A stretch of 64,000 nt of DNA from JBNLAN01 sp050302175 (GTDB taxonomy: Bacteria; Pseudomonadota; Zetaproteobacteria; Mariprofundales; Mariprofundaceae): assembly GCA_050302175.1 (NCBI GenBank), contig JBNLAN010000008.1, forward strand, positions 62,001-126,000, read 5' to 3'. This document shows positions 50,788 through 60,299 of this stretch, in pieces. Under the pieces are notes generated by a model. That model saw only the letters and a list, made by a program, of their open reading frames with translations. It had not been told where the DNA came from and made no database searches. The position numbers were made by a program, and so were the translations under genes. The first letter of the stretch is position 1. The number at the start of each line of letters is the position of its first letter.

Positions 50788-51237
50788 ATGCAACTGATTC
50801 TACTCGAACGCGTAGAAGGACTTGGTAACGTCGGTGACGAAGTTACCGTCAAAGCCGGTTATGGCCGCAACTACCTGCTGCCAAAAGGCAAGGCCACTGC
50901 GGTCAATGCCGCTAACCGCAAACTTTTTGAGCGCCGCCGCTCAATCCTAGAAGAGAAACACCGCACCGAACTTGAGGCTGCCAAGGCTGAAGCCGGCACC
51001 ATGGGCGATCTGACCCTGAGCATTGTGCGCTCGACTTCCGATGGACAGCACCTGTATGGCTCGGTTTCAACAACCGATCTGGCAGACCTGCTTCACACAT
51101 CAGGACACAAGGTTGAACGCCGGCACATCCTGCTGGATGAAGTAATCAAAACCGTGGGCGAACATAAATTCCGCGTACGTCTTCACCCGGATGTCACAGC
51201 CGAACTGACGGTGAAGGTCGAAGCAGAGAACGCTTGA
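50788..51237 (+). CDS. rplI: 50S ribosomal protein L9
   Basis: The 149-residue protein starts MQLILLERVEGLGNVGDEVT and has VKAGYGRNYLLPKGKA, a long connecting helix and a C-terminal RNA-binding domain. These are unmistakable L9 features. GGAGGATAGACA lies upstream. Its stop overlaps the dnaB start as TTGA. Confidence 0.98.
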   Translation: MQLILLERVEGLGNVGDEVTVKAGYGRNYLLPKGKATAVNAANRKLFERRRSILEEKHRTELEAAKAEAGTMGDLTLSIVRSTSDGQHLYGSVSTTDLADLLHTSGHKVERRHILLDEVIKTVGEHKFRVRLHPDVTAELTVKVEAENA

Positions 51238-52622
51238 GTCAAGCTGTAACCCCCCTGCGTACAGACTCCCTTCGGGAGCGCGTACCGCCAAATGCTTTGG
51301 ATGCAGAGCACGCGGTGCTTGGGGGGGTTATGCTCGATCCCGAGGCGCTGGAAAATCTCGAAGGCTCACTGCAGCCCGAGCATTTCTATATTGAGGCCAA
51401 TCAACGAATCTTTGCTGCCATGCTGGATCTTTCGGCACAAGGTCAGCCGGTCGACTCGCTCACGCTCAAAGATCAACTGCAAAAGAGGAACCTGCTGGAA
51501 GCCAGTGGCGGCGAAAGCTATCTGGTCGAACTGGTCAGCTCGGTGCCGACTGCAGCCAATGTGCGCCACTATGCAGAGATCATTCGCGACCGCGCCGCCC
51601 TTCGCGACATTCTAAAAGCATGCTCCGGCATATCACAAAACGTTTACGAGCAAACAGACATACCGGTTTCCGAGCAGCTCGATCAGGCGGAAGGCAAGAT
51701 TCTGGCCGTAGCCGAAAGCTTCAGTCGTTCGCGCCCCACTTTCCAGAAGATGAGCGATCTGATGACCGAGAGCTTTCACCAGCTGGAAGCCCGATACAGC
51801 GACCAGCGCAGCATTACCGGCACACCAAGCGGATTCAAGGATCTGGATGAAATTACCTCCGGTCTGCAACCAAGCGATCTTATTATCCTGGCCGGGCGCC
51901 CGAGTATGGGTAAAACCGCATTTGCCATGAATATCGCCCGTAATGCAGCACTTGAAAGTGATGGCAAGGAGACTGTCGCAGTATTTTCACTCGAAATGTC
52001 GGCTCAGCAGATTGGTATGCGTATTCTGGCCTCTGAAGCCCGCGTAGATATGAAAAACCTGCGCACAGGCCGCTTCTCCACCGCCGACTGGAGCAAACTC
52101 GCAGCCGCCACCCACACACTGGCCGATGCAGCTATTTTTGTGGATGACACGCCGGCGATCTCTATCCTGGAGCTGCGCTCGAAATGCCGCAGGCTCAAGC
52201 GTGAGACCGGCTCGCTGGGACTGGTTCTGGTCGATTATCTGCAATTGATGAGTGGACGCGCAGGAGCGGAACGCCGTGAGCAGGAGATCAGTGAAATCAC
52301 CCGCTCAATGAAATCACTGGCCAAAGAGCTGAATGTGCCCGTTGTGGCGCTTTCGCAGCTCAATCGCTCGCTCGAGTCCCGCGCCGACAAGCGCCCGATG
52401 ATGTCCGATTTGCGTGAATCAGGCGCAATCGAGCAGGATGCCGACGTGATCATGTTTATCTATCGGGATGAGGTTTATAACAAAAAACCTGAAAACGAGG
52501 GCATGGCTGAAATCATTATCGCCAAGCAGCGTAACGGTCCGACCGGCACCGTACGGCTCACCTTCCTGCATGAATCGACCCGCTTCGAGAATTACTCCTC
52601 GCGCATGGGCTTCGATGATTAA
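51234..52622 (+). CDS. dnaB: Replicative DNA helicase
   Basis: Unwinds DNA at the replication fork. The 462-residue protein starts at TTG 51234. The N-terminal domain has PPNALDAEHAVLGGVMLDPE; the RecA-like domain has Walker A AGRPSMGKTAFA, Walker B LVLVDYLQLM, and SQLNRSLESRADKRP with MSDLRESGAIEQDADVI. No intein interrupts it. The position after rplI is standard. Confidence 0.98.
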   Translation: MSQAVTPLRTDSLRERVPPNALDAEHAVLGGVMLDPEALENLEGSLQPEHFYIEANQRIFAAMLDLSAQGQPVDSLTLKDQLQKRNLLEASGGESYLVELVSSVPTAANVRHYAEIIRDRAALRDILKACSGISQNVYEQTDIPVSEQLDQAEGKILAVAESFSRSRPTFQKMSDLMTESFHQLEARYSDQRSITGTPSGFKDLDEITSGLQPSDLIILAGRPSMGKTAFAMNIARNAALESDGKETVAVFSLEMSAQQIGMRILASEARVDMKNLRTGRFSTADWSKLAAATHTLADAAIFVDDTPAISILELRSKCRRLKRETGSLGLVLVDYLQLMSGRAGAERREQEISEITRSMKSLAKELNVPVVALSQLNRSLESRADKRPMMSDLRESGAIEQDADVIMFIYRDEVYNKKPENEGMAEIIIAKQRNGPTGTVRLTFLHESTRFENYSSRMGFDD

Positions 52623-52639
52623 CTGCGGCTGACCTCCGC

Positions 52640-53713
52640 ATGAGCCGAAACGTTTTTGCCTATATCAATCTGGGCAACCTCCGCCATAACTATCGCCTGC
52701 TAAAAAACCGCACTTACGGCGCGGAGCTGATGGCAGTGGTCAAAGCTAATGCCTATGGCCATGGAATTGATCTCGTTGCACCCGCGCTCTATGCAGAGGG
52801 ATGCCGCACCTTTGCTGTCACCGATGCCGAAGAGGCCGCGAAGCTTCGCCATATTGTCGGCGATCATGCCTCCATCGTCCCGCTTTCCGGAATTTTCGAT
52901 CATGAGGATGCTCATCTCTGTTCAGGGCTCGACCTGACTCCCGTTGTAACCGAGACCTTCCACCTGGATTGGCTGCATCAGGCTGGTTTCTCCGGCCGAA
53001 TCTGGCTCAAAATTGATACTGGCATGCAACGTTTCGGCACCACTGACTTGGAGACGCTGATCGCCCATGCCAGCCAGCTTGGCATCCATATCTGCGGAGT
53101 GATGACCCATCTGGCCTGTGCCGATGAGCCGGAGCACCCCTTAAACGCTTTGCAATTTGAACACTTCCGCAAAGCCCTGCAACTAATGCCCAAGGGAACA
53201 CTTGCTTCGATTCTGAACAGCGCAGGCATCGCCGCTTTTGCACAGCAAGTTCTTGATATCGCACGTCCGGGCATCGCTTTGTATGGCGCTGAACCGATTC
53301 CACAACTGCCCCTCGGACTCAAACCCGTCATGTCATTTGTTGGAAACGTGATCCAGATCCGAGAGGTAAAAAAAGGTAGCACCATTTCATATGGAGCAAC
53401 CTATACCGCCCCTGCCGATATGCGTGTGGCCTTAGTCAGCCTGGGATATGCCGACGGCCTGCCAAGGTTGCTTTCCAATCTCGGAAGCGCAAGTTCGAAA
53501 AGCAAAATGCTGCCGATCCTTGGCCGAATATGTATGGACTACTGCTTGCTGGATGCCAGCCACGCAAAAGAACTCACTTACAACGATCAGGTTCAATTTT
53601 GGGGCGATGAGATTCTGGCAAACGAAGCCGCCTCACTCATCGGCACCATTGCCTATGAATTGTTTACCGGTGTCAATGCGCGTGTATCACGCATCGGAGT
53701 GGACACCCCATAG
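52640..53713 (+). CDS. alr: Alanine racemase
   Basis: PLP enzyme that makes D-alanine for peptidoglycan. The 357-residue protein has the PLP lysine in AVVKANAYGHG, a barrel domain, and the catalytic region around SYGATYTAPADMRVALVSLG with GYADGLPR. It lies 17 bases behind dnaB; the rplI-dnaB-alr order is common in proteobacteria. Confidence 0.97.
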   Translation: MSRNVFAYINLGNLRHNYRLLKNRTYGAELMAVVKANAYGHGIDLVAPALYAEGCRTFAVTDAEEAAKLRHIVGDHASIVPLSGIFDHEDAHLCSGLDLTPVVTETFHLDWLHQAGFSGRIWLKIDTGMQRFGTTDLETLIAHASQLGIHICGVMTHLACADEPEHPLNALQFEHFRKALQLMPKGTLASILNSAGIAAFAQQVLDIARPGIALYGAEPIPQLPLGLKPVMSFVGNVIQIREVKKGSTISYGATYTAPADMRVALVSLGYADGLPRLLSNLGSASSKSKMLPILGRICMDYCLLDASHAKELTYNDQVQFWGDEILANEAASLIGTIAYELFTGVNARVSRIGVDTP

Positions 53714-53774
53714 CCCCTTTGCCATCGCATCATCTATACTCTGTTTTGATGAAGCACGATGCCGGACATGCACA

Positions 53775-54896
53775 ATGAAAAACTCTTCGCTGCGGTTTAA
53801 GCGTTCAGAAACAGGAACCCTTGGCGTAGAGATGGAGTGGATCACCGTTGATGCCACCAACGGCGCACAGATCGGCGCAGCACCACAATTTCTCACCAAC
53901 ATCAAACCCTCGCCCCGAATTAAACCCGAACTGTTTACTTCCACGATTGAGCTTAATACCGACATTCATCACTCAACCGTGAATTGTATGGAAGAGATGC
54001 AGTCACTTTATCAACAAACTTCTGATGCATTACAGCAACAAAACGTGGCTTTATTCAGCTCTGGAACCCACCCTTACTCACGTTGGCAGGAACAGAGTAT
54101 CAGCGAAGATGCGCGCTACACCCGTCTGGTTGAGCGGCTACAGTGGGTCGCCCGCCGATTCAATATCTTCGGCATCCATGTACATATTGGCATGCCGGAT
54201 GGAAACACGTGCATCTCCACCATGAATCGCCTGCTACCCATTATGCCGGTATTTCTGGCCATGAGTGCCAACTCGCCCTTCTGGTGCGGACACGACACCG
54301 GCCTGAGCTCGACCCGCATCAAGATATTCGAAGGACTGAGCCAGGGTGGCATGCCGTTCTATTTTGAGAACTGGCAAGACTTTTGCCACTGCGCCGAACG
54401 ACTCATTGCCACACGAAGTATTGATTCAGTGCGTGATATCTGGTGGGAAATGCGTCCACATCCCGATTTCGGCACGCTGGAAATTCGAATCGGCGATATG
54501 CCTGCCAGCAAAGCAGATGCAACCGCCTATATCGCTTATGTCCGGGCAGAGTGCATGGCAGTAGGGAATCTTCCTGAGAGTCCGCGCACTCACCCGTCGC
54601 TAATCAGGGAAAACCGCTGGCGGGCATGCCGCTACGGCGTTCAGGCCACAATGATCTCACCAGAAACTGAGAAGCTTGTTCCGATACTCGACTGGCTTGA
54701 ATCCCGCCTCCCCATCCTCGCTGAGCATGGCGCCGATCAAAGGGATATCGACCTCGTTACCGAACACTTGCCAGGCCTTCGCAAACGTTGCGGCGGGGCT
54801 ACGATTCAGCGGCAACTGATGAAAAAATCAAACTCCCTGCCCAACCTCATCTCGGCTCTGCGGAAGCAGGATGGCTGGAGCAGCAATGTTATTTGA
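53775..54896 (+). CDS. Carboxylate-amine ligase, YbdK type (GCS2 family)
   Basis: Member of glutamate-cysteine ligase family 2. The 373-residue protein starts MKNSSLRFKRSETGTLGVEM and has the GVEMEW motif, FGIHVHIGMPDG, LSANSPFW-type AMSANSPFWCG, and RPHPDFGTLEIRIGD. These are the usual YbdK signatures; weak gamma-glutamylcysteine synthesis has been reported for such proteins. ATG 53775 gives the family length; the open frame upstream lies inside alr. It overlaps the amidohydrolase gene by 11 bases. Confidence 0.88.
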   Translation: MKNSSLRFKRSETGTLGVEMEWITVDATNGAQIGAAPQFLTNIKPSPRIKPELFTSTIELNTDIHHSTVNCMEEMQSLYQQTSDALQQQNVALFSSGTHPYSRWQEQSISEDARYTRLVERLQWVARRFNIFGIHVHIGMPDGNTCISTMNRLLPIMPVFLAMSANSPFWCGHDTGLSSTRIKIFEGLSQGGMPFYFENWQDFCHCAERLIATRSIDSVRDIWWEMRPHPDFGTLEIRIGDMPASKADATAYIAYVRAECMAVGNLPESPRTHPSLIRENRWRACRYGVQATMISPETEKLVPILDWLESRLPILAEHGADQRDIDLVTEHLPGLRKRCGGATIQRQLMKKSNSLPNLISALRKQDGWSSNVI

Positions 54897-56106
54897 TCTG
54901 AAAAATATTCCTGATGATGCCTTATCGGATAGCAGCGCCCTCCTGGATGCTGTACAGGCCATTTTGCCGGGGGTGATTCAGGCACGTCGGCACCTACATC
55001 ACCACCCCGAGCTCTCCGGGGAAGAGTCTAAAACTGCCAACTATCTCGCCAATACCCTTACCCGGCATCATATTAGCGTAAAACGTAATATTGGAGGGCA
55101 TGGCCTGCTCGCAACCATTAAGGCTCCCGGAGCCACAAAGTGGGTTGCTCTCCGCGCCGACATGGATGCCTTGCCGATTACCGATGGAAAACAGTGTGAC
55201 TACGCTTCAGCAGCCGATGGTATCAGCCACAGCTGCGGCCACGATGCGCATAGCGCCATGCTGCTTGGAGCGGCGATAATTCTGCAACACTTTCGTAAGC
55301 ATTTACCCTTTCATGTTGCCGCTATTTTCCAGCCCGCAGAGGAGACAACCGAAGGTGCTGCGGCCATGCTTCAGGACGGCTTGTTTGACGCTTTCGCTCC
55401 GGAGCGAATCCACGCCTTGCATGTCTACCCTTACCTTCCAAGCGGAAGTATCGGCATGCGCAATGGCGCCATGTGTGCGGCAGCGGACATGTTCGAAGTT
55501 GAGATCACGGGCCGGGGCGGGCATGCAGCCCGGCCGCACGAGTGCACCGATGTTATCCTCATTGCCAGCCATATCATTCAGGCACTCAACCACATCATCA
55601 GCCGACGTGTAGATCCCCTGTTACCTGCAGTGCTGACCATCGGGCATATTCAGGGTGGTGTAGTCGCCAACGTCATGCCGGACAAAGTTCGTTTCTCCGG
55701 CACAGTCCGCACCCTGAATCCTGAAGTTCACAATGAAGTGCGCCTGCGCATGGATCGCATTATCCGGCAGACAGCTGAAGCGTGGGGTGCTATTGCCAGC
55801 TTTACATTTCGGCAGAGCACACCGGTTTTACACAACGATGCCGAAATAATACGGCTCGCCCGCAAGCAATTTGCCACCTGGGCGCCTGATACTCGCCTTA
55901 TCGATATTGAGCAACCCTCCATGGGGGGTGAAGACTTTGCGCACTATCTGGAACACTCCCCTGGTTGCCTGCTTCGCCTTGGTACGGCACACGACCCATC
56001 GACCCGATACCCCTTGCATCATCCGTGTTTCGACATCGATGAAACCGCCATGGGCACTGGAATAGCCGCCTTGGTAAGTCTTTGCCTTGAATATGATAGT
56101 AGATAA
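54886..56106 (+). CDS. M20-family amidohydrolase (hippurate hydrolase-like)
   Basis: Zinc or manganese peptidase of the M20D group, which cleaves N-acyl or amide bonds of amino acids. The 406-residue protein has RRHLHHHPELSGEE, the metal site VALRADMDALP, HSCGHDAHSAMLLGAA, the catalytic Glu in FQPAEETTEGA, and a dimerisation domain with GRGGHAARPHECTD. Another ligand lies in the last conserved segment, MGGEDFAHYL. ATG 54886 is preferred to 54871 because GGAG lies five bases upstream. It overlaps the YbdK-type gene; a joint role is plausible. Confidence 0.9.
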   Translation: MLFDLKNIPDDALSDSSALLDAVQAILPGVIQARRHLHHHPELSGEESKTANYLANTLTRHHISVKRNIGGHGLLATIKAPGATKWVALRADMDALPITDGKQCDYASAADGISHSCGHDAHSAMLLGAAIILQHFRKHLPFHVAAIFQPAEETTEGAAAMLQDGLFDAFAPERIHALHVYPYLPSGSIGMRNGAMCAAADMFEVEITGRGGHAARPHECTDVILIASHIIQALNHIISRRVDPLLPAVLTIGHIQGGVVANVMPDKVRFSGTVRTLNPEVHNEVRLRMDRIIRQTAEAWGAIASFTFRQSTPVLHNDAEIIRLARKQFATWAPDTRLIDIEQPSMGGEDFAHYLEHSPGCLLRLGTAHDPSTRYPLHHPCFDIDETAMGTGIAALVSLCLEYDSR

Positions 56107-56149
56107 TAACGCTCTTGCATTTGCAGGCCAATAGCCCCATAAAGTCGTT

Positions 56150-56581
56150 ATGCCATATCTATTCTTATTACTCTTTGTCGCCATTCCTCTGGGCGAGCTC
56201 TACATTCTGATTTCCGTTGGTGCAGACATTGGCAGTATCTCAACGATTTTGCTTTGCCTTGCCACTGCCGCCATCGGCATCAGCCTTGTGCGCACCCAGG
56301 GCCTTCGAACCATCATACAGGCCAGAGCTGATCTGAACCGGGGAGAGCTGCCTGCACAACATATGCTGCACGGACTGCTTATCGCCATTGCAGGCATCCT
56401 GCTTTTCTTTCCGGGATTCGTAACCGATGCGCTAGGGTTTCTGCTGCTTTTTCCGGCCTTGCGGGGGGTTATGATTTCACACTGGCTATCAAAATATGTC
56501 CGGCCTGTGCAATCAGGGCAATCCACATGGATTGAGGCAGAAGTTGTCAAAGAGGAGTCCGACCCCAGCAAGCTTCGGTAA
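56150..56581 (+). CDS. fxsA: FxsA-family membrane protein
   Basis: The 143-residue protein has the FxsA pattern: LLFVAIPLGELYILISVGAD, TQGLRTIIQARADLNRGELP and ILLFFPGFVTDALGFLLLFP. FxsA in E. coli suppresses F-plasmid exclusion of phage T7. It ends 9 bases from the aroB stop. Confidence 0.9.
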   Translation: MPYLFLLLFVAIPLGELYILISVGADIGSISTILLCLATAAIGISLVRTQGLRTIIQARADLNRGELPAQHMLHGLLIAIAGILLFFPGFVTDALGFLLLFPALRGVMISHWLSKYVRPVQSGQSTWIEAEVVKEESDPSKLR

Positions 56582-56590
56582 GTTAGCTGA

Positions 56591-57691
56591 TTACCTGAAT
56601 GAGTCGATCAACGTTGCGATGGCTTCATTGCCAACGTCCTCTGCAATGAATGCATCCCCAATTCCACGCAGCAGGATATAGCGAATCCGGCTTCCTACGT
56701 TCTTTTTATCATGCCCCATAGCATCCAGCCATTGTTCGGTAGTAAATGATGGAATCTCGATTGGCAAACCGTACTGTCGATATAAGTTGCAAATACGCCC
56801 CTCAATATCTTCAGGTGCTTGGCCAAGTTGGCAGGAGAGCCGCGCTGCCATTATGGTGCCCAGAGCAACGGCCTCCCCGTGCAGATACTCGGTGTATTTG
56901 GTGATCGACTCAATGGCATGCCCAAATGTGTGCCCGAGATTCAATAGTGCTCGTTCGCCCTGCTCGGTCTCGTCACGCATCACCACCTCTGCTTTATGCT
57001 TGCAAGAAGTGTGGATCACCTTAGTAATCACTTCGCGATCAAGGTTAAGAAGCTGATCAGCACGCTCTTCCAAATAGTTGAAGAACTCGGCGTCGCGTAT
57101 CAGACCATATTTTATAAGTTCCGCAATACCTGCAGCAAGCTCACGCTTTGGAAGCGTGTGCAGCACCTCAGGATCAATCCATACCAGTTTCGGCTGATAG
57201 AATGCACCGATCATGTTTTTGCCCAAGGGGTGATTAATCGCGGTTTTGCCGCCGACACTGGAATCCACCTGCGCGAGCAAGGTAGTCGGAACCTGCACAA
57301 ATGGTATGCCACGACGATAGCAGGCAGCTGCAAAACCGACCATATCGCCGACAACACCCCCACCCAAAGCAATCACTGGATCATGCCGCGAGAGTTTCGC
57401 CTGCATCAATGCATCCAGAATGGTTTGCCATACTTCGATGGTTTTATATTTCTCACCGTCAGGAAGTTCGACAGCTGAAGGCTCCCAGCCAGAGTTTATT
57501 AAGCTCTCTTTCACCGTACCAAGATAAAGTGGCGCAACGGTGGTATTCGTCACAACAAGACAGCGTCTTGTCTCACTCAATAGCTGACCAAGCTCAGAGC
57601 CTATCTTCCCAAGACTCCCGGGGTTTATTTCAATTCGATAGCCCCGTTGATCAAGTTTAACGAAATATGAATATCCTCCGGCATTTGGCAT
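56591..57691 (-). CDS. aroB: 3-dehydroquinate synthase
   Basis: Second enzyme of the shikimate pathway. From ATG 57691 (AAGGA seven bases upstream) the protein has 366 residues: DGEKYKTIEVWQTIL, VIALGGGVVGDMVGFAAACY, FVQVPTTLLAQVDSSVGGKT with INHPLGKNMIGAFYQP, and LLNLGHTFGHAIE. Other in-frame ATGs upstream (57697, 57721) lie too near or lack a Shine-Dalgarno. It lies 95 bases behind pilQ, with no aroK between. Confidence 0.97.
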   Translation of the reverse strand: MPNAGGYSYFVKLDQRGYRIEINPGSLGKIGSELGQLLSETRRCLVVTNTTVAPLYLGTVKESLINSGWEPSAVELPDGEKYKTIEVWQTILDALMQAKLSRHDPVIALGGGVVGDMVGFAAACYRRGIPFVQVPTTLLAQVDSSVGGKTAINHPLGKNMIGAFYQPKLVWIDPEVLHTLPKRELAAGIAELIKYGLIRDAEFFNYLEERADQLLNLDREVITKVIHTSCKHKAEVVMRDETEQGERALLNLGHTFGHAIESITKYTEYLHGEAVALGTIMAARLSCQLGQAPEDIEGRICNLYRQYGLPIEIPSFTTEQWLDAMGHDKKNVGSRIRYILLRGIGDAFIAEDVGNEAIATLIDSFR

Positions 57692-57750
57692 ATTCATTTC
57701 CTTGTAATCCTTCTCAAGCAACTGAAATACATCATTATCTGATTTTTATG

Positions 57751-57774
57751 CATGGGGGCATACATGCCCCCATG
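57751..57774. repeat. Perfect inverted repeat between pilQ and aroB
   Basis: CATGGGGGCAT and its exact complement, separated by two bases: an 11-bp stem that would form a very stable RNA hairpin. No T-run follows on the minus strand (CATAAAAATC), so it is not a normal terminator. It may shield the pilQ mRNA end or reduce read-through into aroB. Confidence 0.7.
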
Positions 57775-57786
57775 TCTGATATTGGT

Positions 57787-60276
57787 TTATTGTGCAGCTC
57801 TTTCTTGCGAAGGCAGCTGTTCTGACTCTCCCTTTGCGCTCACCACGGTCGGCGTAAGAAATATAAGTAACTCCGTCTTACGGATACTGGTATCAGTCGT
57901 CTTAAAGAGCCATCCCAGCACAGGGATTTCTTTCATCACAGGCACACCATTTTCATTATCCGCTGTACTTTTCTGATAAACCCCACCAATCACAACTGTC
58001 TCTCCATTCTTTACTTCAAGACTGGTTTCCACCTTTTTCGTGGCAATAATAGGGTTGCCTTGTACTGTTTGACCTGTTGGTGCGTCATTTGCAACCAGAA
58101 CCTCCATGAGAACATTATCATTGGCAGCGATCTGTGGCGTCACTTCAAGCTTAAGTTCAGCCTTTTTGAAAGTAATAGTCGGTGGACTGTTACCTGATGC
58201 CGGTGTAACAAAGGGCACATCGAACCCCTGTGAAATCACCGCTGCCTTACCATTTGCTGTCAGCACACGAGGACTGGAAATGATTTTGGCCAGATTCTCG
58301 ATCTCTGCCGCCGACAGCTCAAGGTCAAGATTAAGTATCTTATTAACCGCCCCAATACTCACCCCAACCGTTCCACCAAGCGCACTGGCCTGGGGAGATG
58401 GCAAGTCGACAAGAAAGCCCCGAGGTGGACCGGCACTGGACCCAACTGAACCAACCTGGATTGCCGGCTGCCCTCCAGCAGCTGTTCGACTCGATGAGAA
58501 GTTACCACCCCATGCAATACCAAGCTGCTCCTGGAATGCATCCGTAGCCTCAACGATACGAGACTCAATAAGCACTTGCCGTATTGGTTTATCAATTATC
58601 TTAATAAACCTCTTGATATTATTAATTGATTCCTGCGTATCGGTGACGATCAAAGAGTTCGATCTTTTATCGACAATATAACTTCCTCTGGGTGAAAATA
58701 ACCCCGCCCCAAAATCACTATTCTGCACCACTCCATTTTCAACCCTAGATGATGCAGCAGCTGAACCTGAATCCGAACGCTTCTTCTCATCATCGAACAT
58801 TTTCTTAACATCTTCCACGAGTGAATAATTGAGGGTAATTACTTCACTGACCAATGGCGCCATCATGCGCACATCTTGTTGTGATGTAAGAGCACTCTTC
58901 TCCTCTTCTCGCAACACGGCAAGTGGGGCGATGCGCATAACATTACCTTCAACTTTTTTGCCAAGCCCTTTCGCCTGCAAAATCAGGTCCAGAGCCTGAT
59001 CCCAAGGCACTTCAACCAAGTGCATCGTAATCGTTCCGGAGACATCATCGCCCATAATCATGTTCAAATTGCTCATTTCTGAAACCAGTTTCAGGGCATT
59101 GCGAATGTCTATATCCTTAAACTTGAACGTAACCTTTTGTCCCGTATATACCAACTTATCACCCGAACCCGCAGCACCCTTTTTCCTTGCGAGCACAATA
59201 TCCTCGGGCTCCATTGTCACAGTAAGAATGTTGCCTTGCTGGAAAGAGGCGATTCCCACCTTCCCGCGCAACCGTGCGACAATACGCACATCCTCATCAA
59301 TACGATAAGAATCAACCTGCTTTACCGGACCTGGGAACACACTTACGTCCTGTGTTCTCTCCTGCCCATCTGCAAGCGTTGCATTTTTAATGTCCAGAAT
59401 AAGGTTGCTTCCCTTTTCATAAATGTTTACAACCGGATCAGTATTGTCCGTTCGCACGGTCAAATGAGCTGTTCGATCATCCGGACGAAACTCTACAGAC
59501 TCCACAGTTATTCCACCGATACTCTTTTTGAGCGCCAATGCCTCACCAAACCTGACGACCATTTTATCTGACGTTGCTTCAATCTGCTGCGCAGCTTTCT
59601 CTGCCAATAAAAGATCAACCACCAACCTCACCCGGTCCTCAGAAGCACCAACGGTTACACCGCTTACACGATTTGTCTCAAACTGCATATGCTCCTGGGC
59701 AAGCTTCGAAGACGCACCGAAAAAATCTATGATCATCGTTTTCCCTTGATTAGTAACAAAAGCTGCATGGTTGGCATCCATATTTTCGCCTTGGATAATC
59801 AACTCTGTGACCCCTCCACGATCAATGGCTTTTACAGCTCTTAGGTTCGCAGCTATTTTTCCGCTATTGCCTGCTTTCTCAGACTGAGCCACCTGAATGG
59901 TTAGCCTGTTCCTTTTTTCAATTATTTCATAGGCAGGCTTGCCTTTAAAACTTATCTCTACCCGTGCCCCTGCACCTGCATCATCGGTCAGGAACACATT
60001 CGCGATACTCTTGTCGCCTCGTAACGGCTGTACTTTGCGGGAAGCCGTAGCGTCAGGAAACTGCAACACTAGCCGGAAGGGGCTTTCGAGCTCAAAAACC
60101 TGGTACTCCAGTGAAGAATCCGAATCGATCACCACCTGCTCAGCCGAATCCACTTCTTCCAAAGAAATACTTTTGATCTCTTTCGCGCTCGTTTCCAGGG
60201 GATATAGCGTGAAGGCAAGCAAGCTCATCGCAAGCCCAAGGGTATGTGGATTTATATATTTACCGCGCATTTTCAT
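57787..60276 (-). CDS. pilQ: Type IV pilus secretin PilQ
   Basis: Outer-membrane channel through which the pilus passes. The 829-residue protein has a signal peptide ending TSAKE and AMIN-type domains (about 35-220 and on to about 370). Then come the secretin N-domain (VTFKFKDIDIRNALKLVSEM) and a linker with a Ser/Ala-rich stretch. The secretin core has VLTANGKAAVISQGFDVPFV and ETVVIGGVYQKS, and ends near VPVMKEIPVLGWLFK. The ATG has GGAGG four bases upstream. It follows pilO by 23 bases; no pilP lies between. Confidence 0.96.
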   Translation of the reverse strand: MKMRGKYINPHTLGLAMSLLAFTLYPLETSAKEIKSISLEEVDSAEQVVIDSDSSLEYQVFELESPFRLVLQFPDATASRKVQPLRGDKSIANVFLTDDAGAGARVEISFKGKPAYEIIEKRNRLTIQVAQSEKAGNSGKIAANLRAVKAIDRGGVTELIIQGENMDANHAAFVTNQGKTMIIDFFGASSKLAQEHMQFETNRVSGVTVGASEDRVRLVVDLLLAEKAAQQIEATSDKMVVRFGEALALKKSIGGITVESVEFRPDDRTAHLTVRTDNTDPVVNIYEKGSNLILDIKNATLADGQERTQDVSVFPGPVKQVDSYRIDEDVRIVARLRGKVGIASFQQGNILTVTMEPEDIVLARKKGAAGSGDKLVYTGQKVTFKFKDIDIRNALKLVSEMSNLNMIMGDDVSGTITMHLVEVPWDQALDLILQAKGLGKKVEGNVMRIAPLAVLREEEKSALTSQQDVRMMAPLVSEVITLNYSLVEDVKKMFDDEKKRSDSGSAAASSRVENGVVQNSDFGAGLFSPRGSYIVDKRSNSLIVTDTQESINNIKRFIKIIDKPIRQVLIESRIVEATDAFQEQLGIAWGGNFSSSRTAAGGQPAIQVGSVGSSAGPPRGFLVDLPSPQASALGGTVGVSIGAVNKILNLDLELSAAEIENLAKIISSPRVLTANGKAAVISQGFDVPFVTPASGNSPPTITFKKAELKLEVTPQIAANDNVLMEVLVANDAPTGQTVQGNPIIATKKVETSLEVKNGETVVIGGVYQKSTADNENGVPVMKEIPVLGWLFKTTDTSIRKTELLIFLTPTVVSAKGESEQLPSQERAAQ

Positions 60277-60299
60277 ACGGCCTCCGATTAAACAACTTC

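Noticed and set aside
53448..53774. Upstream extension of the YbdK-type ligase reading frame
   Set aside because: It lies wholly within alr and the short gap after it; the family starts at ATG 53775.
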